Positions 1 through 10,046 of a DNA stretch of 64,000 nt are shown one piece after another; the first letter of the stretch is position 1, and every line of letters begins with the position of its first letter. The stretch is from Leptoclinus maculatus (lineage: Eukaryota > Chordata > Actinopteri > Perciformes > Stichaeidae), in NCBI GenBank assembly GCA_032191485.1, contig JAVDOI010000020.1, positions 412,501 to 476,500 of the forward strand. Reading direction: 5' to 3'. Made by a program: the position numbers and the translations under genes. The notes under the pieces are model-generated. The model was not told the DNA's origin. It did no database searches and saw nothing but the letters and a program-made list of their open reading frames with translations.

Positions 1-19
1 TTAAAGCTGCATTATCTCT

Positions 20-490
20 ATTGTCCACCAGGGGGCGACTCCTCTGGTTCTATAGAAGTCTATGAGAAAATGACTCTACTTCTCTCTTGATTTATTACCT
101 CAGTAAACATTGTAAACATGAGTTTATGGTCTCAATCTCTAGTTTCAAGTCTTCTTCAATACAGCATGATGTTCATTTAGTAAATGATGGTCCATTTAGA
201 GTCAAACAGACCATAAAGCAGGGGATGCTTTAGGGCGGGGCTACACAGTGATTGACAGGTCACTGCCGCTACCAGTCATATCAGGTGTCACTATGTCAAT
301 CCTCTGCATTCCAAATATGGTTACACTGTTCATCGGTTGCAAAAAAGCAAAAGATGGTGACGGCCGTATTCTAAGATGGCAATGGCGAAATCCCCGAACC
401 TCGAGGCTTCATAACGGCAGTCCACATACAATGGGTGATGTCACCACGACTACGTCCACTTCTTATATACAGTCTATAGTTCTAATACTT
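20..490 (+). repeat. Dispersed repeat family A, near full-length copy
   Basis: This unit begins near a 'caccagggggcgactcctct' segment and ends near 'tatatacagtctat'. It is repeated at 3024-3370 (plus), 5548-5763 (minus), 8999-9190 (plus) and 30372-30606 (plus) with long stretches of near identity, for example 'gggatgctttagggcggggc'. Such copy number within 64 kb marks a short interspersed element. It has no coding content I can support. The open frame inside it is not conserved between copies. Class (SINE or MITE) is undetermined, because I see neither clear terminal inverted repeats nor a poly-A tail. Confidence 0.75.
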
Positions 491-511
491 TACCACTTCC
501 TTCCTGTTAGC

Positions 512-545
512 CCAACAGCTAACTAGCTAGCTAGTTAGCTGTTGG
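512..545. repeat. Perfect 34-bp palindrome
   Basis: The two 17-base arms (CCAACAGCTAACTAGCT and its exact reverse complement) meet with no spacer. It lies just after repeat A copy 1 and just before a SINE-like repeat. It could form a cruciform. No function can be assigned. Confidence 0.9.
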
Positions 546-567
546 ACTGTGAGCTAGCAGCCCCCGG

Positions 568-805
568 CTCATTACATTTTTACATTACAGTCATTTAGCA
601 GACGCTTTTATCCAAAGCAACTTACAATTCAGATCCTATCACACCGTAGTGTGTGATAGGACAGCTAGGACAGCTACGGGAGCAATTTTGGGGTTAATTG
701 TGTTGCTCAAGGACACATCGACATGTGACGAGCGGAGCCGGGGATCGAACCGCCGATCCTCTGATTGAAGGACGACCCTGCTCTCCACTTAGGCACAGCT
801 CAGCC
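568..805 (-). repeat. SINE-like repeat with tRNA-type B-box
   Basis: Read on the minus strand, this repeat contains 'cggcggttcgatccccggct', which includes a canonical pol III B-box (GGTTCGATCCC). A fish-typical 'aagtgtccttgggcaa'-like block follows, then a tail containing 'gcgtctgctaaatgactgta'. Related degenerate pieces occur at 5369-5490 (plus), 22479-22540 (plus), about 45130-45180 and 58850-58895. This is a tRNA-like SINE family of teleosts. It also contains a short hairpin at 634-663. Confidence 0.7.
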
Positions 806-1446
806 TTCGACATGTTGATAACCGCGTGAAGGTCATTTTCTTTGATTAAAGCTGTTTGTTATTTGAGAGTTGTCATGATGAAATAGAGGAGGCCATTACT
901 GGTAAAAAAAAGTTTCTGATATTGTCGAAGGTGGTGCAAATACAGGTTTAGCAACATATATTATACAATTCCTCCTTGTAAAATGGTGGGAAACTAAATT
1001 TGCAGTCTGACATATGTCTTGTATCTATCTTGTTAGTGCATGTTCATTTTGCACGCATCAATCTTTTTATATTAACAGTGGATCAAATTATATGTTATAC
1101 AGTATCTAGTGTTACATTTTGGGTCATTACTTGTCTTCATATTTGGTAGGTTTTAAGTACATCAAAAGCTGCACATCAAAACCCAAACGGTGATATAACA
1201 ACAGATGTTTTACTAATGGAAGACTTCCAGGTTGCCCATTGCAAAGACGTCATCACTGGAACACAGCTAAGGCTAACTACCTTGTTCTTTTATTAATTTA
1301 ATGCAATCAAAAAGGAAATATAAAACATTGCTTTCCGTGATTGCATAGGTTTCAATATTACTACACCGTAGTTTTAATTATTATGTCAAGAAAGAAGCAA
1401 AGTTAACACATTTAAATCAAGATGGCATTTCATTTCAAATCCTTAC

Positions 1447-1726
1447 CAACTACACTCCGAAAACTCTGCACCAGCGTTCCATCTGAACTCCCAAAGTCTT
1501 GAGCCTCCAGTGAGTCCAATCGCTGATAGATCCCCCTCATGTAGGGATGTGGCTTAGCCTGATGACTCGCAGACACTTTATTGATATGTAGCATTTCCAA
1601 AATGGCTTTGTTCCGCTCCTGGTCATTCTCGGTATCTCTGCGGTGATCCATCAGCGCCATGACGGAGCCCAGCAGGAGGAAGACCAACGTCATATGAAAA
1701 TATCCCAAGCAGACTCCTCGGAACAT
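1447..1726 (-). CDS. TGF-beta superfamily (BMP/GDF-type) ligand, first coding exon, partial
   Basis: The ATG at 1726 opens a 93-codon exon ending at a good donor (GTAAGG, 1446-1441), phase 1. Residues 1-24 are a hydrophobic signal peptide (FHMTLVFLLLGSVMA). The rest resembles a BMP/GDF prodomain: 'AILEMLHINKV', then 'AKPHPYMRGIYQRLDS', then 'GTLVQSFRSV'. These correspond to the 'L..LG....PxPYMxxLYxxL' and 'ANTVRSF' blocks near the N terminus of many BMP prodomains. The cysteine-knot mature domain would be in a later exon at lower coordinates, and none is visible before the window edge. The short first exon and phase-1 donor suit the two-exon GDF9/BMP15 layout. The subfamily is my guess only; family membership is moderately sure. 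Confidence 0.55.
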
Positions 1727-4200
1727 TCTGAGTTCAGATTATTTCCAACCAGTCTGATATGATACTTTATCTGCCCTCCTTTAAAGTGAGGTAGGAATTT
1801 CCACCTGACACGCTATTGTAACAGTGTGTTCCCTAATAGGTATGCAGGAACCACAGGCGCTGTAGGACCTAGTGAACCGATCCCATTCTGAAGCTGAGGA
1901 ATGTTACTTTCTTTTGACAAACACTCTACCATGCACTGTACCCAGCCACAGTCCTGCTCTGCTCTCAACAAGCAACCCATGGGCTGATGCATGGTCCCCT
2001 GAGCAATAAAGCAAGTAAAGTAAATCCCCAATATTTATTAGTCTTACTGTTTCCAGAGATAAGAAACATGTCATTATTTAGCTTAACTGGGATCATGGAC
2101 TAAAAATAGAGCATAGGAAAAGATAGGCTAGCGTATGTTGAATGAAGCTGCTTGGCCAAATGACTCTAGCCAGCTGTAAACTAGCTAAAAGTAGAACTGT
2201 ACTGCTGTCAACGTCAGCTAGCTCTGCTAGCCAGCCCACCGAACGTTAGCTCGCTGGTTGTACAGGGCTGGACTGAATCAAAGAGATTTTGTTATATTTG
2301 GGATGTTTGATCAACCTTGATCAATTTGGTGCCTTTTAGGCAAGATTTTAGCGGGTGCCCCTTGCATCGCAGTCAATTCCACCACCAATCATTGTGTCCA
2401 TATCACTCACACAAAAACTTAGCTTCATGTGTTTGAGTTACAACATTACTCTAATTCTCAAGATTTTGTTACAGGTTATTCCCCAAACACCTAAATAGTC
2501 TTTCAAACTTCCCCTAAAGAATTTAAGGTGGGAGAAACTAATGTAAACTAGCTGTATATTACATTATGGCTTGAAATGTATATCATGGTATAACTGTGAA
2601 GCACAGCTGGTAACGCTATGTATCACGGTATATTTGTTTTTGTATAAAATCCATATAGATGCTTCTGAAGTAATAGAACTCTGGTATGGTAACTGAATGG
2701 CATCATTTCAATCATCCCCAAATAAATGTAAACCGAAAACAATTCTAAAATATTATATTTAAAATTTCTTATCTATAGTGATTATTTGCAGAAAACACCT
2801 TCAAACAACTATATTTATTCAAGTTTCTCACCAAAAACCCACTTTACTGAGTACAGCTTAAGCACATCATGCAAGTCTACGCGACCTCTGCTAACGTTAG
2901 TTTAGCTCCTTGCTGTCTGCAGAGGAGCCTGTCCCTGTGAGCCCTCTAAGCAGCATACTTTGGAATTGATTGTAATACAACAAGTGTCTGATGACGTTAG
3001 TTGTTTCCTTGCATTCTCTCTAGTGTCCACCAGGGGGCGACTCCTCTGGTTGTATAGAAGTCTATGATAAAATGACTCTACTTCTCTCTTGATTTATTAC
3101 CTCAGTAAACATTGTAAACATGAGTTTATGGTCTCAATCTCTAGTTTCAAGTCTTCTTCAATACAGCATGATGTTCAATACCAAAACAATTATGGTCCCA
3201 TTCAGAGTGAAATATACCCTAAAGCAGGGAATGCTTTAGGCCGGGTTACCTTGGGTTTGACAAGTCGCTACCAGAGCCGTATACGGCGTCTTGACCACGG
3301 CATCACTCCTCCACAGTCCAAACACGGTCACTTCCGTTCACTGGTTGCCAAACAACAAGATGACGAGTCCTTACTGCAGCACATGTTCAAATCCAACCTG
3401 CAGTCCTTTGCTGCATGAAGTCTGTTCTTTAGGTGTAATGTGTAATATCTGGCCACAAGCTCCAAACAAACAGGGGGCAGCATTTCACCTCTAGTACTGG
3501 ATCCATACAATATACAATATACATTTACAGTCGTCAGTTATAAAAGAAGAAAAAGCCAACAACTAACTTACAGCAGGGCAAGAATATGCAATATGTTATT
3601 TTATAATCGTAATGTGTGGCCTTCACCTATAGTTTATGTTTGTCAGTGTACGTTTTCATAGTTTGTTTATTGGACTAAATTCAAAGTGTCAGACAGACCT
3701 TCAGTTAGCTGTAGCTACTAGCATTCAGCAGCTGCATACTCCAGCACGGGGCCCAACAGCCTATGGACAGCAGCTCTAACCTGTGTAATGGCATCAACCG
3801 AAGGTTTGCTGATCCTGCAGAGAGTCGGGGCATTCCCCCCCAGACCCTTGACATCAGTCCCCTGACATGAAGCCCCCTGGATCAGACCCCTGATGCTGGG
3901 TTTGCGCTGGCTTAATATAAGAAGACCAAATATATAATATAACTGAAGATTTGATTTGATTTCACACAGTCATTGTGTTTTTTCATGTCTTCTGGTCCAA
4001 CAACAGGATGTGTATCCTTTTATAGAGTAGGCCACCATGAGGTCCATTTTCTCTCCCTTGCTGTTTTCCTCACATTAGTGCGCTGTTAAGCCTTTTATCT
4101 TTGCCCCTTTCTGTTCACTAATGACAAAGCTGCTCCTTAAACCACCGGGCACTTTGGACAAGACTTTGAACTCAGAACTCAGAGTGTTTGTCTTTTGGTT
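1727..4200. other. Intergenic region with repeats
   Basis: No coding exon is supported here. The stretch holds AT-rich unique-looking DNA, a 'ctagc'-rich patch near 2150-2260, and repeat A copy 2 at 3024-3370. Open frames in this span are short, not conserved among repeat copies, and lack splice or signal support. Confidence 0.5.
3024..3370 (+). repeat. Dispersed repeat family A, copy 2
   Basis: This copy is nearly identical to 20-430 over the 'caccagggggcgactcctct' to 'gatgctttagg' span, then diverges. The reading frame that crosses it (3089-3418) is repeat sequence and is not called as a gene. Confidence 0.75.
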
Positions 4201-4249
4201 TTTCCGCTCCGATTGCTGATCCCACAGCAGCAGCAACAAGAGGAGGAAG

Positions 4250-4432
4250 GCGTCCTCGGTCTCTGTCCCTCCCTCCGCCCCCCCCCCCCCCCCCTACTCA
4301 TCTCACTCTCTTGTGGGCGGAGTTTGTCGCTGAGGAGCGAGCAGGATTCTGTCAATGAGGGAGTTGCAGTTGAAAGCAGAGGAGAGCAGACAGGTAGGGA
4401 AGAAGAAGAAGCGCCAGATGTTTGCAGATCAG
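4250..4432 (+). promoter_or_regulatory. Candidate distal promoter and non-coding first exon of frem1
   Basis: A pyrimidine-rich, GC-rich stretch with a long C-run (about 4277-4294) is followed by a GC box (GGGCGG, 4315-4320). A purine-rich segment then ends at a very strong splice donor, CAG|GTAAGG, with the exon end at 4432. A second possible donor lies at 4393. A likely untranslated exon at 9756-9810 has a polypyrimidine acceptor and a GTAAGA donor. The ATG exon has its own acceptor at 9853. Together these suggest a spliced 5' UTR. This is inferred from splice signals only. Confidence 0.4.
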
Positions 4433-5368
4433 GTAAGGACATGTCTTAATGTATGTGGAGATCTCCGCTGGGGACTTTTCCTCTTCAGCAACATAAGAAG
4501 AAGTTTGCTTGGATGTCATTTTCTTCTTCATCCTCCTTTTTTTTAGGTCATTTTCTTTCTGATGACTTTGTTTGTCTGTGTTTCTCTCACCTGTCTCCTC
4601 ACAAAGTATCATTTTGATGATAAATGTGTCTCTTATAGTCAAAATGTCAGTACATGCTATTCAATGATCACAACCAGATATACATGGTAGCAATCTGGTT
4701 TTCAGAGATGGTGTATTTAAAAGGAAACACATTTTAAAACTGCACACACTTACTCTTTGTAACATGCACCGGTGCTCAAAACTGCACTTTCACCCATTCA
4801 TCAGATACACAGCTATTGTTTCTGGCATTTAGGGAGTATTTGGAGGCTTTTTTATGGCTTTCTGTTGCACACCCAGGACTTTGCTGCTGGACGGCAGCCA
4901 AATGTTATTCCTTCATGTTTTCAGCAGAATGCCTTCCTCTCGTCTTTCTTTGAAAATTGCTGGCTGCTCAGGACCCTGTCATTATTACGATTAGAAGAAG
5001 AAGCTGTGAATGGATGTAGTAGACATTCCCAGCTGTGGAGCGAAGCCACTTGTTACATGACGAATCACATTCCCTCGTAGCTGTGTGCTTTGTGTTCATC
5101 ACTGGTTTGTGCTTTGGGAAAGGAAAGGGTTACTGATCATGAGGATGGAATTATAAGATGTTATTTGACCTTCATGGCTGTTGATTATTATCCTTAGCTT
5201 TGCTTTAGTGAAAACAAACAGAAAGCACATGTTCTGATTTTCCCAGCTGGCATGTCCCCCCCCCTCTAGATTTTAGCAGCAGAAGCTGAGGTATCCAAAC
5301 TTTCAGTCCCTAATATACTGTATAGCTGTATGCTACATAATGGAACTGATTGGACAGACCCTTCATGT

Positions 5369-5490
5369 TGGGCGGCTGTGGTTCAGATTTGAGGCAATAG
5401 AAAGATCGGTGGTACAATCTTTGGCTCCCCCAGTCCATGCCAATGTGTCCTTGGGCAAGAGATTTAACCCAAAATTGCTCCCATTTACTG
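5369..5490 (+). repeat. Degenerate SINE-like repeat
   Basis: The order 'gggcggctgtggttcag', 'ggctcccccagtcca', 'tgtccttgggcaagagattt' matches the plus-orientation consensus implied by the minus-strand copy at 568-805. The B-box is degraded. Confidence 0.6.
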
Positions 5491-5547
5491 ATGGCACAGC
5501 CTTTAGTAAGTGGCTGACTGATGGCAGGGGCTACCATGCAGAATGTG

Positions 5548-5763
5548 TTTATAAGAAGTGGATGTAGTCGTCTTGATGTCACCCATTGGTTTGTGGACAG
5601 CGGTCTTGAAGCCTCAAGTTTGGCATTTTGGTTGCGTCATCTTGGTTTTTGCAACCAGTGACCATATTTGGATGCGGAGGAGTGATGTAGGGACACCGTG
5701 TACGGCTCTGGTAGCAGCCTGTCAATCACAGTAAGCCCCGCCCTAAAGCATACCCTACTTTAT
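5548..5763 (-). repeat. Dispersed repeat family A, copy 3 (reverse)
   Basis: This is the reverse complement of the distal half of the copy at 20-490, including 'gccccgccctaaagcat' and 'gtgatgtcacccattg'-like blocks. It is diverged. Confidence 0.7.
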
Positions 5764-6849
5764 AGAAGTAATGCAGGTTGAAGGCACCTTCGCATTGGCT
5801 ATATTTCTTTAGAGCCTGGAGATAAACCAGCCATCATCTGGAATTGAAGCCAGATTATGTACATTTGTAAAAATCATTTTGAACTCTTCGTCAACTCTTT
5901 CTAACCTCTCGGTTCTCCGTTCCCACTAAGGTCAACAGTACAAACATGACACAAAAGAGTGTCATTGGTTACTCTATAACCAAATTAATTCTCCACAGAA
6001 GACATTATGCAACTGTTTTCACAGGATGAGTAGAACTCCTCATGATGTGTACACTGACCTGTACGTGGGTGTGAATGAGCTGGAGAGAGTGGTGCCACTA
6101 CACTGATGTTTGTTTTAGTCTCTGGATTAGGGAGTGCATGTTGTACTACGCACCACAAGCTTATGGCAATGTAAATCCAGCCTGTCATTAGACCTGCTGG
6201 CTCTGACACTCAGCAGATGCTGAGCCCACCCTGAATGACATGTCAGTAAAGAAAACAGTTCACTCCTGACATGTGAGGGGAAGTTGGTGGTCTTTGCCCG
6301 TCTATCTTGGACCTAAATCCACAACACCTCAGGAAATGGGACGGCTTCCCTCAATGCATCTTGTTGACATTATATTCTATAGCAACTGTAACGTGAAGCT
6401 CTAACAAAACAGGAAAAGGATCAACTGCAAACAGGGACAGGACCCTCAGAGTGCTCCAGGCGGCTTAACATTAGGACCTTTCCCAGCACTCCCACCTCCC
6501 GTCTGCAGCCTCACCACTGGGGCTCACATCAGTCAGTGGGTTGTTCAAATCTTTAACAGGACAGATTAGTGCCGTTACACTCATATCAGTGACATGCAGT
6601 CATTTACTGTGACACAATGCTGGACTGGGTGTTATCTGCTAAAATGTGATCCACACTCAGCTCTGGCATGCGGTTGGACCTTGGTTTGCTCTACATCGCA
6701 GTACTCACAGAGCGGCATGCGGCTGGTGTAGAGTAGTACGGAGAAGCGGCTCATCGTTTTCCCTTCATCTGACTGGCTGTTTAAAATGAGATTTCATTGT
6801 GACATGAAAGGATACGAAAAGTGAGGTCCAACACTGGTATTGAGTTAGA

Positions 6850-7050
6850 AGGCCTGGCTCTCAGCTGGTATTCCAGATCATCCCAAAAAGTGTGGGCTAA
6901 GGCCAGGACTCTGTGCAAATCAGACAAGTTCTGCCACACAAAACTGGGAAAATCCTTTCTTCAAGGAAGTGGTTTTGTGCACGGGGGCATTGTCATGTTG
7001 AAACAGGACCAAACCAAAACCATTGACACTAAGTTGGATAATATAACTGT
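6850..7050 (-). mobile_element. Tc1/mariner-like transposase remnant
   Basis: The minus strand encodes 'LFQHDNAPVHKTTSLKKGFS' followed by 'QFCVAEL'. This corresponds to the Q-H-D-N-A-P-x-H-K block of Tc1-like transposases, which contains the second catalytic Asp of the DDE triad. The fragment is short, has no recognisable N-terminal DNA-binding part, and is followed upstream by a TA-rich run. It is a dead fragment with no terminal inverted repeats that I could identify. Confidence 0.7.
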
Positions 7051-7554
7051 ATACAAGATGTCTCTCTATTGCACTATGAGACCAAAGACCACAGACCACT
7101 GTCCACATACATATATATATATATATAATATAGTGAATGACTGCTGTTAGCATCTGAAAATGAATACACTGACAACAGGAGGTAAACCTAAATGCTTGTA
7201 ATCTTTACTATACTTTCAACCAGTTTAACTGTGATACTAATTCTGATCACAAGGTCAAAGTGCAGACAAGTTTAGTTTTGCACTAATCAGTATCTTTATT
7301 TTAACGATGGATACAATATACAATATAACTATGTACAATAACATGTGTAATGTGAAGAATTATCACCAAACTCTGCAGTTCCCCTCACTTCTATGGAGCG
7401 TTTTAGCCTCTTTTAGCCCAGTGTTTTACAACTGGACTCTTTTGGTTTAACACTCTCATCAACCTGGTTTCCAGCAGCAGCAGCAGCTGTGTTCGGGTAT
7501 AACGCCCTGATAAACCCTCTGTACTCTACCTGGTGAACACAGTGGAGCAGCTTC

Positions 7555-7680
7555 AGAGACAGATGTGTTTTCCAGGAGTTGGTGGAGACCTGACAGCTGA
7601 AAAGAGAGTGACAGTTGGACTTATATTCATCAGGTGGACACCAGCGATGCTGACAACTTGTTTTATGAAGTCTATGTCCG
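7555..7680 (+). repeat. Dispersed repeat family B fragment
   Basis: The block 'caggagttggtggagacc' followed by 'agagtgacagttggacttat' and 'catcaggtggaca' recurs in diverged form at about 13500-13600, 17080-17180, 19365-19450 and 19625-19690, mostly inside frem1 introns. It is a dispersed fish repeat of unknown class. Confidence 0.65.
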
Positions 7681-7969
7681 GTCTCAAGTCTTTGATCTAG
7701 AGACCAAGTTAGGTATTGAATCTTTGGTCACAAGTCTCCAATCTCTACTGGTTGTAATAAACGTTCTATTGTGTGAATGTCATCAGGGCTGCTTAGAACA
7801 CTGCATGGCTATATCTGATGAAATCACAGCCTGTGCTGTATCACCACTTCTTTATCTATTAGCATACAGTGTCAGCATGTATGTGTTGTTGGTAAATGAT
7901 CTCTTTTAACATGTTGTTGCAATGTAATGCAAAAAAACCCCAATGTAAAACTATAACTGTATGGATATA

Positions 7970-8000
7970 GCATGCCAAATATTAGCAATATTTGGCATGC
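7970..8000. repeat. 14-bp-arm perfect hairpin
   Basis: The arm GCATGCCAAATATT at 7970-7983 is followed by a 3-base loop and then its exact reverse complement at 7987-8000. It is too short for a microRNA precursor. It may be the residue of a small inverted-repeat element. Confidence 0.8.
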
Positions 8001-8998
8001 AATAATAACTGTAACGTTTTCTCTAACAGTTACAGTAGATCTGTATTGTTTAGTTACACTTCGTCTCCAACTAATGACAGCCTATGATCTACTGTAAACA
8101 TACCTTTAGTCTCTCAAACCCGGAGATGCTCACACGCCTTTTTTTGCTAGTCCAAGGAAAGTCTAAAGTAAATTGGACTTGAGTCCATGTCCAAGTCCCC
8201 ATCCCTGGTGGACACAGATACACCTCTTTGCTACCATGTGAAGAGGGGGTTGTGACCATTCGATATAGTGCTTTTGCACTCAGCTCCTTGAACATGATCT
8301 TACCAGCGCTCCAAACACAAGCATTGTTCATGGGGACAAGCTACAACATGTTCCCTAAAGCAGAGGCTGATTATAAGGTGCTTGCTGTGGGAGGTCTGTG
8401 GTAGGTGTCCTCGACAAGTGTGCAAGGAATGTAGCCGTTTGACGTCTAAAGCCAGTTTTCAAATACAAAACAGCTACTCCACATATCCTCAGTGGGATAT
8501 AGGGTGAGATAAGTTGAAACTGTATTGATCTACGAGAAGAGAGGAGAAATGAAGCACTAAGAGCCAACAGCAAACAGTAAATAGCATGAAAGCAGGCTGT
8601 GATTGCAAAAGAAGGGGAGCAGTTTAAGACTCAATTAGGTAATATTAAAGACAGGTTTAATAGATGGTGATATAGGACGTTTGTCCCCTACTGCTGTTAA
8701 TAGGTATGGTAACTCTAGCAGAACATGGAAGTCTCCTGTAGTGGAAAGGCCTATGTGGAGGGTGACTCCATAAAAAGGTCAAAGTTCATTGACATCATGT
8801 CATTACTACAGAGAGCCTGTTTGGCCTCAGGGAAAGGCCAACATTTGTTTGTAATGAACATATTTCCTGACAAGCTGAGCACAGAGCAAGTTACGCATGC
8901 CTGAAGCTGGTCGAGAAATCATTGCTGTTTCACAACAATTTGACATTTTAGGCTGTTGTAACCAGCATTGTTGCTTGACTTCTATCAAATGGCCATCA

Positions 8999-9190
8999 GG
9001 CTCCTCTGGTTGCAAAAAAAAGTCTGACCGTACTTCTATCGTACAAATGTAAACATTTTAAACATGATTCTAGTTTCAAGTCTTCAACACAGCATGATGT
9101 CCATTTACAGTCAAATAGACCATAAAGCAGATTATGCTTTAGGGCGGGGCTACACGGTGATTGACAGGTCTCTACCACAGCGTTGTCCGG
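8999..9190 (+). repeat. Dispersed repeat family A, copy 4
   Basis: It starts at 'ggctcctctggttgc' and continues through 'tgctttagggcggggctaca' to 'tgattgacaggtc'. It is partial and diverged relative to 20-290. Confidence 0.7.
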
Positions 9191-9755
9191 TCTAGGTGTT
9201 GTCTGCTTTTTCGTCTTACCACTTTAACCCTTTCACAACGTGTTTTCAGTTCATGAAAGTTAATTGTAACATTTTGGTTGCCTAAAAATGTTCAGTTGTA
9301 CTTAGCTCCAACCTCTAAAAAAAATTTGCAAATGAATTGCTTTAAATGTTGCAGCCACAAGGAATTGTGGGACAGCATGTCTCCTTTCCATCTGTAAAGG
9401 ATGGTCCAGTGTTCCCTGTGCTAAAGCATTTACAAAATTCAAATAGCTCGTATCATGGCTGCCATAGATACTTCTGGGTCAATTCACCAGTTCAGAACCT
9501 TCCAAAGACAAAAAAAAGATTTTTCAACCGTGGCCCTGATCTCTTACAATCACAGTCCACTGACTTCTTCATGTATCATCATTTGTTCAATTGTCACAAC
9601 AGAAACTACATTTGGTTCTTCTCAAAGCCTTCTTGAAATGAAAACGTTAGTATAGTTTTATTGCTTTGAATGCAATATCTTTAGACTTCCTCATTTGTGT
9701 TTCTGCTTTTCTGAATTTACTTTGTGAATGCTGTGTTTTTTGCGTTTCCTTCCAG

Positions 9756-9810
9756 GCCACCTACAGATTACAGCGAGAGAGAGTACAGTAATAAAAAAGA
9801 CATTCTTCAT
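9756..9810 (+). other. Possible untranslated exon of frem1
   Basis: The acceptor 'tttccttccag' ends at 9755 and a donor GTAAGA begins at 9811, framing 55 nt with no ATG in good context. Only 43 nt separate it from the next acceptor (9853). That gap is very short for an intron, so either the two acceptors are alternatives or one of them is not used. Confidence 0.3.
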
Positions 9811-10046
9811 GTAAGAAATGCCAAACACTGACATTTGTTAAATTCCTTTACAGCTCCTGACCGATCATGTGAACTGGTTAAAAGCTTGGAGACTCACGCC
9901 ACAATAAAATCTTACAACCACAGCAAAATGAAGCTTCTTCTAAAGAGAGCGACATCTTGGATTACTTCCTTCTCCAACTGAAGTGTGTTTCTGAAAGCTT
10001 TAGTTTGGATCCAGTGCTTGAAAACGTCAGCTTGTGCCTGACAGCG

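Larger units (their letters stand above)
5800..9700. other. Probable frem1 5' intron or intergenic region, repeats only
   Basis: No exon is supported apart from repeats listed separately: the Tc1 remnant, repeat A copy 4 and repeat B fragments. A short block at about 9350-9440 ('cacaaggaattgtgggaca') resembles another common fish repeat. If the distal promoter is real, this span is the first frem1 intron. Confidence 0.45.

Noticed and set aside
3089..3418. 109-codon plus-strand gene
   Set aside because: Most of it is repeat family A, and the frame is not kept in the other copies.
9957..10046. Longer frem1 N terminus
   Set aside because: The frame starts with TTG at 9957. The ATG at 10047 is followed directly by a signal-peptide-like segment as in other FREM1 proteins.
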